Assembly (NCBI GenBank): GCA_963920665.1
Contig: OY987269.1
Span: 932,501-996,500 of the forward strand
DNA length: 64,000 nt
Reading direction: 5' to 3'
Source of the DNA: Straminergon stramineum
Taxonomy: Eukaryota > Streptophyta > Bryopsida > Hypnales > Calliergonaceae
The position numbers and the translations under genes were made by a program. Shown one piece after another: positions 48,263 through 60,833 of this stretch. How positions within the stretch are numbered: position 1 is the first letter of the stretch; each line of letters opens with the position of its first letter. The notes below the pieces were generated by a model, which did not search any database, was not told the DNA's origin, and worked only from the letters and a program-made list of their open reading frames with translations.

Positions 48263-48438
48263 GGGGTTAGTTTTTGATGTCCAATATATAACACTCCCGT
48301 CAAACTAGTAGATCCTTGTTTTGAATCCCTATGAGACAACTCTTTGGGCCACCTCACACTATAGTACATAGTCGAGATTCTGTCAGTTTTAACCAATTAC
48401 ATTTTAAAAATCCAAAATTTCAGCCTCTCAAGCCTTCA

Positions 48439-49732
48439 TGTCATGCCCCTATCTTCTTGTAGTGCCTAAAGTGCATTAGTAAGAAAGGGGGACCTTGGGG
48501 GTGACTTCCCAAGCCTTACAATAGGCTAAAAGGGGAAAAATGTGAGACTCCCGAGCAAACAAGGTGCAATAGTGCCTTGGTTAAGAAAGGCATAGTAGCA
48601 TGTCATACATTCTTGAAAAGCTCTTGAGAATACGCTTCTAAACAAACAAAGAACGTGTGATTTGGACTAGTAGGCTAGAAGTTATGGCCGTTCAAAGTTG
48701 GGGGTGTTCCGGTGGCGCCGGGACACTCAAAGGATAGGTGTGAGGGGTTCCTAAGGAAACACTCAACAAAGCATGGCATGTAGCATATTATTGGAAAGCT
48801 ACAAAGACAAGGAACCTAGAATTCCAAGCATTACAAGGTTCTAAGACATGAGCCAAAAGTTTTGGCCAAGAGAAGGGTCGTGGTGAAGGCATGCCACCAC
48901 TCCCGGTGAACCCGAATCTTTGGAGACCCATAACTTTGTGAGAACTTGTTCAAATGGGAAAAGCAAGCAGTTTATTGGCATCTACTCATCACCTAGATAT
49001 CCAAAATGGGCTTGCATGTGGGATTTGGAGACTTGAATGCAAAGTTACGTTGTTTGGAAGTTTGGGAGTCCAAATGAAGGTAGAACTTGGGGATTTCGGT
49101 TGGAAACAGGTGGTCTTCCAAAACCCAAGGGGGTGTGGGAAGTCCCTTTGACCCACAAGGGGGGGGTACCGAATACTACAGAGAGTACTATAGGAGGGGT
49201 TGGTCACCCTCCTCACTCACTCTTGGAGCCTTGGTGAGTCCCGGTGACTCATAGGTGGTGATGCAATTTCACCACCAGCTTCAAGGCTCTTTGAGACACT
49301 TGTGTGTGTGTCTTGAGGCACCAATTGGTTGGAGTCCCACTCCTTGCTAAGCCTTTGGCATGTGTCCTGAGTTGTGAGTCCCAATTAATTAGTGTTGGTG
49401 TGAGAGTAGCAAATACACAATGGGCCTAGTATGAAGTGGGGTGACAACTAAGGGTGGTTAGGACCATGGTGAATAGTGCCACCATGAGTCCTAGCACAAT
49501 AAGATGGAAGTTCCACCCCATGTCACGAGTGGAGTGCATGCTAGAAGTCTTAGGCATTGGGACTTAGCAATGTTAGCTGGAAATGGGAACTAATGCTGTG
49601 AGTGCGTGGCATGTGTAATGCTAGTTAGTTCGGGCCTAAGTGATACTGGAATTGGAGCGTGGTGAGCCCTAAAAGCTATGAAGGGCTCTTGAAGTCTATT
49701 TGGAGATGTAAGGTATTACTAGGGCCACGACA
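48439..49732 (+). mobile_element. Solo LTR, family C (copy C3)
   Basis: A 1,294-bp unit from TGTCATGCCCCTA to …GGCCACGACA. The flanks CTTCA and TTTCA form a 5-bp duplication with one change. It is colinear with C1, including AGTACTATAGGAGGGGTTGG at about 49184. Confidence 0.85.
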
Positions 49733-49768
49733 TTTCATATAAAGAGACACAATCCAAAGTCCATTGCC

Positions 49769-49890
49769 CTCTAGTAAAAAACTACGTTGGAAAACTGCGT
49801 TACAATAAACGCAGATTTTGCATTTGGGGTAGAAAACAAAAAAATGCGTCACCGGGGTTTTGTTGAAGGTAACGTAGTTTTCTACTAGTG
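49769..49890. mobile_element. CACTA-type MITE
   Basis: 122 bp. The reversed right end CACTAGTAGAAAACTACGTT pairs with the left end CTCTAGTAAAAAACTACGTT, and a 3-bp GCC lies on each side (49766-49768, 49891-49893). The 3-bp duplication and CACTA terminus fit the CACTA superfamily. Confidence 0.75.
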
Positions 49891-49893
49891 GCC

Positions 49894-51047
49894 CTAAATA
49901 ATGCCTACATGGAAACCAAATGCTTACATGGCAACAAACTCTTGATCAAAGTTTGGGTCTCCATTTCTTGCCGACCCAAATTGTGATCAAGAGTCCATCA
50001 AATTAAAAAAAATTAAAAAAATTAAAAACTGACAAAATCTCAACCAATAGATTGAATTTTTTTGCAATGGTAGGTAGAATGCTCCTTCTTTCAAACCCTT
50101 GTAACTTAAATACTACTTATTACTTGTTATTTGTTATTTCTATTGTCCCATAATGATCTTCTTGTTGGATTTAATTTCTTTTCTCCAAATGATCTTCCTA
50201 TTGTACTTGTAATGTTGCAATTTGGTCAAATTTTACTTTTGATTGCTATTGAGGACCAACAAAACAACTCAGAACAATAGATCCTCTTCCATCCATGCAA
50301 TCATTAATTGAAAGACAAATGAAATGATTGAAGGAATCAATCAACATTGTTCATTTTTATTTTTTACATCTCTTTGAATATTGCTCAACTGAAGGAAATG
50401 GAGCTTTGGGAGGCAAAACAAAGATCCCCATATGGTCTTGGGCCTATACTAAATTCCCATAGAATAATGACCACACACTCAACAATTAAATGCTCATTGG
50501 TGCTCTTTGAAAATAACTAAAAAATTCCACTTTTCAATACTCCAGAACTAAAATTTGAAAAGGGCAAAACTTGAAGTTTTTAGAATGCTAAGAGTGCACC
50601 AAAATCTACTTACAATGCAAAATGGATCTTAAAAATGTTATTTTTAGTCGTAATATGGAACATTTTGTCCAACATGAAGATCATTTTGGGATAGACGTAG
50701 TATTTATTATGGTCACTGTTGGAATTTGAAACCTAGTCTCCACTATTACAATGGAGAGTCTTTGCATTCAATGAACCTACATCCCCTCAATGACCAATAA
50801 CACCTTATTCCATTTATACCCTTCATATTTCTTGTTTGATGATGAGAGCATGTCTTGTGATTGTTTTTTCAAAGCTATTTTTGACTCCTTTCCTATATGT
50901 TTTTTTATCTTTTGCTTGGAAAAATTGACACATAGGATGAGGTTTCATGAAAAATTTCAGAAATTGGGTGGATGAATGTGGAGAGAGAAGGATAGAAGTT
51001 GAATAAATGGTATAGGTTTGAACTTTAGGCTTGTCCTTGGCTTTTGG
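49894..51047. other. AT-rich intergenic DNA, no gene seen
   Basis: Contains TTAAAAAAATTAAAAA-type simple sequence at about 50000 and no supportable gene. Confidence 0.4.
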
Positions 51048-51050
51048 AGG

Positions 51051-51184
51051 CTTCACACTATGGCCAGCCAAAGACTCTAATTCCTATTTTTTAGGGCCTA
51101 TTTATTGCCCATTTCCTTAGACTCTCACCAAAGTTTGGCCACACAATCCTATGGCCTCTCAATTTGGACAGCCATAGTGTGAAG
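51051..51184. mobile_element. Small MITE with CTTCACACTATGGC ends
   Basis: 134 bp bounded by CTTCACACTATGGC and its inverse GCCATAGTGTGAAG, with AGG on both sides (51048-51050, 51185-51187). The superfamily is uncertain; a 3-bp duplication fits CACTA or Harbinger. Confidence 0.65.
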
Positions 51185-51187
51185 AGG

Positions 51188-53400
51188 ACCTTCGTTTGCC
51201 TTTCATTTGCCTTAAAAGAAATGTGCCATGCTGAGGAACTGAGGGAGAAGGGATTCCTTCATTTCCCTCCCCATGGATGGAGACGCCTTGTTCTTGACCC
51301 TATTTCTAAAATGATTTTCCAAGTATGTTTCTTATAATTTCTTGTAATCCATATTTTTGAGTGAATAGTAGATAGTCACTCAATGTGTCAAAGCCTCTAT
51401 TAATAAAATTGAATCGAGGCACCCTAGTCCAATTTTATAAATATTTTCCAAAATTCCAAAATTCCAATATCAATATCAACTCATATTATTATAAAAAATA
51501 TGGGATAATCTATAGCCTTGTCAATAATTGTACACATATATGTATTTGTAAAAATGGAATTTGTAATTGTAATTGTACCCATTTCTTACTAGGCCCAACC
51601 CCCACCAAGTCATTTGATTTTTAATTTTAATATTTTGTACCCCAACAACAAACCATATTTCAGATGCTTGAAATGGACTACGTGAAATTTTGGAGTTATA
51701 AGAAAAATATAGTCTTTTGAGTGGATAGTGAGGGATATTGGCTATTGTGGATGGAGGTGAAGACAATGACTAATTTGCCAAAAGTAAAGTAAAATATTGA
51801 TGGCAAGTATTATAGAGGAATAAACAATTCTTCAATCCCCCAAAGACTAGTCTTTATTGAAGGGACAATTGGGTATTTGTGTAGGCTTCTACAAAGTCAT
51901 TTTTGAAAGGATATTTTTGAAATTTAACATGATGTTTGGACGCATATCCTCTTTGCAAGAATATAGTTTTTTTGTTCTTGATCAAGTGCCTAGATCAAAA
52001 GTTATATTTCACAAAGTATTTTGGGTAGGGTCGACAAGATGATTTTGGCAAGTATGTATCTAATATGACATAGATAGGACATAAAAATGTCAAAAAAAAT
52101 TATCCATAAATATGAATTAATTTACTTAATTATTTAGATTGATGACTTCAACATATTGACTAAAATAAACAAGTTATAGAATACTTGCTTTCATTCTAAA
52201 ACTATTGACAAATAGAATCTTCACCTTTGGGTAAACAAAGGGCTAGTAAACCTACTTTTTGAAGTTTAGGCATATTGAATTTGCTATTGGTTGGGATTCT
52301 CGCTCTAAAATTTGGGAAGAGTGTACTTGAACAAGTTAACTAAAGGTTGATCCTATGGTTTTATTTATTAAAGAATAAATATATCGTAGCTTCCTAGTCG
52401 GTTGGTCACAAAATAAACAATTGATAGGGTGCCTAAAGTGTGGAAAAGTTATTGACCTAGTTTGTACCAATTTTTATATATATTAAAGGATTGCCTAATT
52501 CATAGAAATTCAACTCACACATGTTGTAATCTAATAAATTTGCATCGAACTTGTGTTCTAAAGCTGACACGAGCATTAGTAACTATGTCTTGGCATCTCA
52601 AAATACATTAACAAGCATTGGGCAAAAAATTTGGAGGTGAAGACAAGGGTTTATGTATATGCAATGGCCTTAAAATGAAAGTAGTAGCAACCATGTAAAA
52701 ATTGTAAGAACAACTTGGATGAATATTTCACTAATTTTCATTTTATTTTAAAATTTTCTAATTGATGTATATATTTTTTGGATTGTCCAACTATTTTTTC
52801 ACTTTAATTAATAATTAGGCATTAAAGCTATCCAAGCATACTAGGAAGCTACCCAATAGATGAAGATTTTAGCCTTGCTTTGAGTTCAAATATTTTGAAG
52901 CATTTTGGGCCTCAAAACACCATTGTCTTTTGGTGATTAAACATGTGATGATACAATAGTCACCATAGACAACACTGTTATGAATGCCATAAATGATAAT
53001 GTGTAACCTTGGGACTTATTATGAACAAGAACACGAGGCAGCATGTTCTTGCTCATTTTGTGAAACACTTAATGCAGATAGGACTAAATCAAAGAATGAT
53101 GTGCATTGCACCTGTTGGTCCAAAAATAAAATGATATTCAACAAAAGAAAGGCTCTCCACGAGCCACTCAAAAGTGACATTAAATGTGATGTCCATTTTG
53201 GTATTTGAGATGCTTAGGGTTTAAATTAAACCTGTAAGGATGGGTTGGTCACCATGGAAATCATCCTTTTTGATAAAGTGTGTGAGTCATCTACTAGAAA
53301 ACAACCAAAAGCACTCATTGCAGGTCAAACTAAGCTTAAAGTTCAAGACCTCCCTTTTCTGCACAAAATTCCAAGGATGAACAAGTGCACTTCCGTCTTA
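51188..53400. other. AT-rich intergenic DNA, no gene seen
   Basis: Short frames of 60-80 codons are scattered here without motifs or coding bias. Base composition turns sharply GC-rich at about 53.4 kb. Confidence 0.4.
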
Positions 53401-53421
53401 CATGGAAGAATTCTTTGTCAT

Positions 53422-53727
53422 CTACCGGACCACTCTGGTCCGCGTCGTCGTTGCAGGGTTAACATTGTAAACTTCCAGCAAGTGATGTATAATGGTGGTC
53501 ATGGACTGACGCGTCAACCCCATCCGCAATGCTGCATTGATCGTGGGCTCGATCAAGAACAACAGCAGCAGCATTAAGTTTTTCAGCTCGTTTCCGTACG
53601 TGTTCCCTCCTAGTAAGTTCCTACTGCAGCTATCGATGCAAGCCCCCGGCCTTGCTAACCCATTTGGCGATGCTTGAGGGTAGTACAGTATTTCGAGATA
53701 ATGGATGAAACATACAGCTCTGAGCAT
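53422..53727 (-). CDS. Possible 3' exon of an unrecognised gene (minus strand)
   Basis: A 101-codon frame on the minus strand in the GC-rich island, ending in TTTRTRVVR-stop at 53422. Its second half reads like protein (GNELKNLMLLLLFLIEPT, GLTRQSMTTIIHHLLEVYN) and suggests amphipathic helices. No domain is recognised and no upstream exon was found. The plus-strand frame 53245-53577 overlaps it and looks less protein-like. Both could be chance frames of GC-rich DNA. Confidence 0.25.
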   Translation of the reverse strand: MLRAVCFIHYLEILYYPQASPNGLARPGACIDSCSRNLLGGNTYGNELKNLMLLLLFLIEPTINAALRMGLTRQSMTTIIHHLLEVYNVNPATTTRTRVVR

Positions 53728-53799
53728 TTGGACTCACTACTTCCCAGTAAGCTTAAGTTCTTCCGATCGCTTCAGTTCAGCTTGCGTTTCCTCTTCCTA

Positions 53800-54737
53800 T
53801 CGATGAAGTAATAACTTAGAGCACTTCACTCAATTAACTGGAAACGAGAAGCAGCCGCAGGCGGTAGGCAGACAATGGAATGTCGGGCAGGGGGAACGGG
53901 CGGGTGGGCAAACTTTTTCTTGCGCTGCCCCCAGCCCAGCCGAAGGCCCCAGTCCGATCGGCTGCCAAAGGAGCGTTAGGAGCCTCGCAATCCGCCGTGG
54001 CCCGCTGGCTGGCAGGCTGGCGCCCGTGGCGGGCTCCGCGTCCGTCGTGACTTCAGTTGCCTTCGGTCGCTTTTACTTTAGGAGGTGAGTCATGCTGTAT
54101 CTGGAGTTTTCATTTGCTAATTATATATTAGCTGCTGAAAGCTGACTGCTACGGGGGCTGACTGCTTTGCGTTGAAGTCGCTCCTTCGCAACGCCCGCTT
54201 CCTTGGCTCCCGACGCAACACCAACTAATAAGTTAACGCCGAGCGGAAACCAGTCTCGACCACCTCGATGTTGTCTTTTCGGCAGTGACCAGCTCCTACG
54301 AAGCTACGGCATTCCACTCCTGCTGTACATTACTGTAGATGATGATGAGATTATTCTTCGCCACCGTCAATCCTCTGAACTCTGAAGCGCGTTGCGTTCA
54401 ATCCCGAACCAGAACTATTGACATTCGGTTGGTGACGGGACCCTTCAATCGTCTCCAGCGCCCCTGCGTTTGCCGCCTCCGCTAGCTACTGCGTCGCTTG
54501 CCTTGCTCCATCTCCGTACTTTGAATCTATATTTCGCCATCTTTCTCCTCTCCCGAAGTACCTCCAGTTTGTTAGAGAGTTCCAGGACGAAAATATTTGC
54601 AAGCGCACAAACTTCTCGCTTTAGATCTCTCTCGCTCGCTCGCTCGCTCTCTCGGACGAGACGTTGGTTTGATTTGACTCTCTCGTGAATTTGGCCTCGG
54701 ATTGCTTGAACTGAGATTGCGGTGGGCGTGGCGCACC
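53800..54737 (+). promoter_or_regulatory. Upstream region and 5' leader of the aspartic protease gene
   Basis: GC-rich DNA directly upstream of the protease ATG. It includes a TCGC/CTCG simple repeat at about 54627-54655, of the type often found in plant 5' leaders. A TATATT lies near 54124 but is far from the ATG. No firm TATA box or start site could be assigned. Confidence 0.4.
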
Positions 54738-57700
54738 ATGGGTGGGAGGATGGTGGCGCTGGTCGTGACAGTGCTGACGATGATCCAGTTGTGGACGGCG
54801 ACGGCGCAGCAGTTTAATGTGGTGCACAGGTACGCGCATATGGAGGGATCGCCAGCCAACAGCGGGGGGCGGGGAGCATCGCCGGAGTATTCGGCCCTAC
54901 TGCTGGCTCACGATCGCCGCCGCCTGGCCGTGGTGGCCGACTTCCCCGTGCGCGGCGACGACGACCCAACCTCCATAGGGTATGTATTATGTCTATGTCA
55001 TGCACCGACGGACTTCGCGGGGCATGTGCGACACTTTTCTCATGTAAATTGATCTCGGCCCTGTGAAGCAGTAGTTTGAGGCAGAGGATTGATCCTGCGC
55101 AGAGTATTAGAGAAACAGGGGAGGACAGTCGGTCGTGAATGGGCACTTTGGAATTACACGATCTCGGCGGAGGTTAGACTTGTTTCCCTTGCTAGCGGGG
55201 GAACAGACCGACAGTTAATATCGAATTCTGCCATGTGGCCCGCCGCAGCTGACGCGTAGATTCCCTACATCATAGTATTGGAATTGAATTCAGATTCTTG
55301 TCCAGAGTTTCAAATATCGGTCCGGTTTCTCCGGCTCTCCGTTGATAGGTTTTACGGATCGTGGTCAATTTTGTGTGCATAGACCAGATTCCTGGGTAAT
55401 CTCGAAACTGAAAGGATCAAGTGTTAGGCTAGACGTGCGCACCAAGTATTTCTGCAGGCACGATGGGCATGCCGTAAGAGACCGCGGGGAAAATTTGCTA
55501 ACTTACTCGTGCGCACGTAGTGTGTGGAAAATTGTGACTGATCGCTTGGCAATGATAAAATTGATAGATTCGAGTGCTTGGTGTAGTCAGGCGATAACGG
55601 TTGCTAGGGGTGGGGGCTGCTGAACCTGTGTCAGGTTGTACTACACGCAGCTCTTGCTGGGTACCCCTCCGCGCCAATTTTTTGTGCAGGTGGACACCGG
55701 GAGCGATATACTGTGGATAAACTGCGCCCCATGCCCCGGTTGCCCTCTGCAATCTGGTATTGAAGGGGTACGTCACGCCTTACCCTAACCTCACTATTGG
55801 CTCCGATGATTAGTTCAGTTCAGTTCAGTGCCCTCAATTGAATTGTCAGTTTGTTGCATGGATCCGAATGTTGGACCGAAGTGAGTATCTCCGTCGAGGG
55901 TGGTTTCCTGGAGGGCATGGCCAGCGGTCTGTCGAAGCAAACGCCGGCCCCTTGCGTGAGAGGCTAAAATTTCCCTGGGCGATCGATCGAGAATGAGCTG
56001 GAGCCTATGAAATTGGGAATGAGCGAGAGCGTGTGATGATTGAAAATTCGACCTGAGTGAGGGAAGCGTGGTGAGGGTGGTGCAGATCACATTGCAGCTT
56101 TACGACCCGGCGCTGTCATCTACGGACACAGTTGTGGGATGCAGGGAAGCCACATGCTCCGAGGCGTCCGATGGGGGGGCGCCGACGTGCACCAGCTCAG
56201 AAGCGTGTGGGTACTCGGTGAAGTACGGCGATGGGAGCAGCACCCGTGGGTACATCATCAACGACGTGTTGACCTTCCAGCAGGTCGACAACTCGACGAC
56301 TGTCAATGCCACCGCGAATGTCTATTTTGGGTCAGCCGCACAAATTTTCCTCCATTCCTCCCTTACTCGTCCGACTGCTGCTGGCTTGCGTTCAAAATAC
56401 GGAGGAATACGGAGGGACTGACTGTCTAGCCTCATCTAACTAATGGTGAAGTTCTGATTGTCGGACCTCGCCTCGCCTAGGGTTGATAACCGGAGTGCAT
56501 GCTAATGGCGAAATGGAAGTGGTCTGCTAACAGGTGTGGAACTACGCAAACAGGAAACTTGCTGTCGACGTCGAGGGCCGTCGATGGGATCATGGGCTTC
56601 GGGCAAAGCGACGCTTCTGTGCCATCGCAGATGGCGGCGCTCGGCAAAGTGGGCCGCGTGTTTGCTCATTGCTTGCAAGGGAACAACCAGGGCCGTGGCA
56701 CGTTTGTGATCGGCAACATTCTGGAGCCCAACCTCTCATACACTCCTCTGGTGCCCGGACAGTACGTACACCCTCCACTCTTTGCCGACTCTTACTGCTG
56801 CTTGAACGTTTCTGTGCAAATACATTTGATGCAGCATGGTTGTGGCAGCGGCCGGGACGAGCTCTGACGCTCCCCTGTGGCCCGACTTGCAGGACGCACT
56901 ACAATGTGGGCTTGCAGAACATTGCTGTCAGTGGAGTGAACATCACTTCGCCAGCATCCTTTGAAATCACGGCTACCGGAGGAGGCGGGGTGGTGATGGA
57001 CAGCGGTACCACCTTGGCGTACTTACCAGAACCTGCGCTTACCCAGTTCGTGAACGCTGTAAGTCGTATTCAGGCCTCAGTTGGCTCTCACTCCTCGAAT
57101 AGGCAATCATTTGCTATCGATCAGTGGTGGTTCTTACCAGTTTTCGCTTGGTTGTGTTGTGACGGATATGGCAGATCACCAAAGGAGCCCCTGTTCCAGT
57201 TACGCCAGTTCGCTCTGGTAGTGAATCCCTCACTTGTTGGGTCTCTACTGGCAAGTGAGTAGTCATATCTCTTTCCTATCCTTCCAGGTTAACAAGTGTT
57301 CATTTCATCGCGACATTTCTTAGTTGTCATTGGTTTAATTTCAAACTAACCTCTGACAAATTCCCCTCGGCGACCTGTGCTTGGATGTTGCAGCATCAAC
57401 ACTGATTTTCCATCCGTGACGCTCTTCTTTGATGGTGGAGTCGTAATGAATTTGGTTGCTTCAAATTATTTGTACGACCTAAGCGTTAGCGTAAGTGTTA
57501 TCATTTCTCGCGCTGTCTCTGTGGCTTTTTCAGAGAGTGATGGGCTTCGATTCTTGTTGTCGAGGATCTGATACCCGATGATACTATTTTTCTGTGGGTA
57601 GAAATCTTCTTAGTGTTTGAATATCAATTTCACGTCTCTTCGAATAGAAGAAAGGAGGTTTACATTCCTTCAGGTGAAGACTTTAGACTGGTGCTCAGTA

Positions 57701-58489
57701 GCTTCGAGTACCTTACCCTGGGAAAGAAACGTGTCGTCTATCTGAGTACTGGTGGCTAGAGAATGTTTCTTCTTTATTAAGGAGACTGACGTCGTTTTCA
57801 AAAATGTTGGCAGGACGGGAGCACAGCCTACTGTATGGGATGGCAGAGTTCAGATTCTTACACAATAATTGGAGGTAGTGATTTGTGTTTTTGTCCTTCG
57901 GGTTTGTTGAAGTGGGGTGGTTGCGTTACTCATGTAAAGTTCTTCCTTAGGTCTTGAATGGCATGGAAATTGAACTAGTACTGCCAAGACTGACTTGCGT
58001 GGGAAATGATCCATGACAGATATTGTGCTGAAAGATCAGCTTGTTGTGTACGATAATGATAACCAGAGGCTTGGCTGGAAGCCGTATGACTGTAAGTGTT
58101 TCTTTTCCCTCTGTTCGTGTTGACTGGTACAGAGCATAGGTAGTATTCGTTCAGTCCACTGGAAGTGACCATGAAAAGCGAGCAGCCGCATGCATTCGGA
58201 GAGAGGGGGGGCCGCGTCTTTATTAAGAGTTTCTGGTGTGGCAGAGTGGGGAGGAGAGTATACAGAAAGAATTCATGATGCTGGGAATGTATACCGTGTG
58301 TGGACTGTGGATGCAGGTACCCAATCCATTCGGGTGAGTGCACCCAACAGCACCACGAGTGGGACCGTTATTCCTGGCTCTGGTAACGAGTCTGCTGGTG
58401 GTGGTTCTGCGGCAGCCGCGTTCCGATGGAGCGCCGCGGTGTTGTCCTCTTGTCTGGCAATTTCGTTGTTGGGTGCAGTGCTGCTGTGA
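54738..58489 (+). CDS. A1 aspartic protease, GPI-anchored A36/A39 type
   Basis: Secreted pepsin-fold endopeptidase of plant A1 type, resembling Arabidopsis A36/A39. Ten exons join in frame to 498 residues: 54738-54979, 55635-55767, 56086-56330, 56534-56761, 56893-57058, 57175-57254, 57394-57490, 57814-57874, 58020-58091 and 58317-58489 (TGA 58487-58489). All nine introns have GT-AG ends. Residues 1-24 are a signal peptide (VALVVTVLTMIQL, TATA before QQ). Catalytic aspartates are D101 (DTGSD) and D319 (DSGTT). YGDGSSTRGY is the flap region, and CAPCPGCP and paired cysteines suit the family. A tail after C442 rich in S, G and N, then a hydrophobic end (LAISLLGAVLL), predicts a GPI anchor. The start is chosen for its good context (CACCATGGG) and the signal peptide behind it. 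Length and order match the family, and nothing appears broken. Confidence 0.95.
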
Positions 58490-59757
58490 AATTTTACTTC
58501 CCCGTTACATTCAACACACCGACTCTTCCGAAATGCCAGAAAGAGAAAGAATCCGGTCTGGTATTCAAGCCGGCAAACAGCAATTTCATGTGCTTCATCC
58601 TCTATCAATAGTTGGAATGTCGGAGGTTGCTCTTTCAAATTGAGAGCCGTGTCCTGTCCGAAAAAAAACCCTGAGAACATGTGTTTTGGTAGTTTGATTC
58701 CGTTTTGCCACTACGGATCTTGTGTAGTGTCCCTGACGTCGTGATCTCTTATTTATTATTCTCTCCCTTGCTCAGTGTAAGGTAGAAGGGTTTTTTTCAG
58801 TGATAAGGCATCTGCACCCAATTGCAACCCGTTTCCAAATCGAATCCTACAGATTCTCGCTTCAAATGTACAGCTTAACTCCTGAGTGCCTAGGGTTGAT
58901 TTCAGATTGTTATTGTGAAGTCAGATATGTTGTCGAAATTGTTTTTGATCGTTTGAATATGCATTTCACGAGAATTTTGCAACTAAAGGTGCAATTGATT
59001 GAAGCAACATGTCAAACCCACAAGATCCATTTCAAAGGATGGATTTAGAGTCTTCAAGATGGAGTAGGGAATTTTTTTGAGTTCATTAAAGCATCAATCA
59101 AAATGTTGGGATAACAGCAGATTGCTTGATTTTTGTCGCTTACACGAAAACCTTATATTTTTGACTCTCAAGTGTGAATTCTATGAATTTTGATCATCTA
59201 TTTGATTAGTTTTATGATATAGGCCCATCATATAAAAATAGGAAAAAACAACCATTGGAAGCTATTCAAAAATGTAACATTTGCATGTTGATTTTGTAAT
59301 ATTTGGGGGGTCTAGTACATCGGTTTTCTAAGACTTTTTGATTCTCAATTCTTTGAGTGCAATCATCTTTTGGAGAGGGTGAGGGATGAAGGGTGATTGG
59401 AAAATTATTAGTTGGTATTAGTATATAAACTCTAACTATCTTTATATGACACCCTCTAATATGACAAATTTTTATATTGTGACAAGTCTTAGGGACATCC
59501 ATCCCTAGTCAAGAAGTGAAATCAATATTGAGACTATTACATCCACTATTGTAACCTTAGTAGTCAAACAAATGTGATTATAGAGAAGGAATAAGTTGTA
59601 TGTCAATAGTTGTATTGCCTTTAGGGTTTGTCTTTTCAAATCACCTCCATTGCTTTTTTCTCCTTTGAAATATGAGGAAAAAGCATGTGTGGTCACACTT
59701 GGTGACTACCACTTGTGTATGGTATTGAAATTTTGAAATTCATTTTCAATTGCTTCT
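58490..59757. other. 3' flank of the protease gene and AT-rich DNA
   Basis: The first 250 bp or so probably contain the 3' untranslated region, but no clear AATAAA signal was found. GC content falls again near 58.8 kb. No other gene is visible. Confidence 0.4.
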
Positions 59758-60064
59758 TTAACCCTTAAACAACAAGCCAAGCCCCTTAATAAATGTGGGT
59801 TTGATTTTGAGAGAATTGTTGACAAAAAAGTGGTGCTAGCATTTTTTGGAATGTTTCAACCTATTGGACCCACTTCTACACTACATATAGTTTGCCAAGT
59901 ACCATATTTAGAATGCAAAGTCAAAGCTCTATTCATTGTTCACTTTTGCATGCCCAAACCAACCAAGTTTTGGGCTAGCAACAAGACCCATTCCTTACTT
60001 CAAGGAGATATTTTATTCTCCCTTTCATTGCCCTCTAAGGAAGGGAATGTTGTTTAAAGGGTAA
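59758..60064. mobile_element. Small TTAA-associated inverted-repeat element (G4)
   Basis: About 307 bp. Left end TTAACCCTTAAACAAC and right end GTTGTTTAAAGGGTAA are inverted copies. The ends resemble those of the larger G elements but the interior does not. The 75-codon frame inside it has no motifs. Confidence 0.5.
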
Positions 60065-60833
60065 TGTGACAATTGCATGCTAATTTCACAATCATGACAC
60101 CTTCGAATATGACCACTATAATGGGAGTAAAGGTAGTCATTATAAAGGGGTTACAATATATTGTTTGGTTAAGTTAGGAATTAGTTAACCCTTTAAGGAC
60201 TCATGACCAAGGTAGTCACCAAAAAACTCCTAATATTAGACCAATAGGTGCACTCTTTGTTTCTATAATGAACAATGAAATCATCCATTGAACACTTCTG
60301 GTCTTCATCATCTTTCGAGGGTTTAAAAGAAGATTATCAAATATGAAATATGCATATTCAGTGTTATATACCAATATATATGGTGTTCCACTGCATTCAT
60401 TCTATCTAGACTCTAGAGTGTACTTGAATTTCGATACATGCTTGAAAAAACAATGGAGAATTGCAACTTGTTTATTGAATCTCACTATATTGTACAATAC
60501 CCTCCAAGAAGTTTTACAACCCCACTATGAAGCCTTTCAAACTTTTCTTTTTTAACTCCATTTTGAGAATATCCTATCAAAACTATTTGCCTAAGAAATT
60601 TACTATATTATGCAATCTTGGTCAACACATCATATTTCAATTTCAAATATCAAGAATTCCATTTTTGATAAATTAATTATTTGGTATGTTTTTCATTGTA
60701 TGATATAATAATTGATTGAATAATATTGGAGATGAATTTCTTAAATAATATTGTGGAAAAATTTAAGAAACATCTATGTGAACATCTCACTTCTAGAAAA
60801 AATCCACATTACCTAGTAAAAAGTTTATACTAC
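60065..60833. other. AT-rich intergenic DNA, no gene seen
   Basis: A TTAACCCTTTAAGGACTCATGACCAAGG-like sequence at about 60187 may be one end of another G element with no partner. Otherwise nothing. Confidence 0.35.

Noticed and set aside
53245..53577. A 110-codon plus-strand frame
   Set aside because: It straddles the change from AT-rich to GC-rich DNA, shows no motif and overlaps a more protein-like minus-strand frame.
56534..57262. A 242-codon unspliced frame over the protease gene
   Set aside because: It reads through exons 4-6 in the wrong phase. The spliced model keeps both catalytic motifs in one frame and joins all ten exons cleanly.
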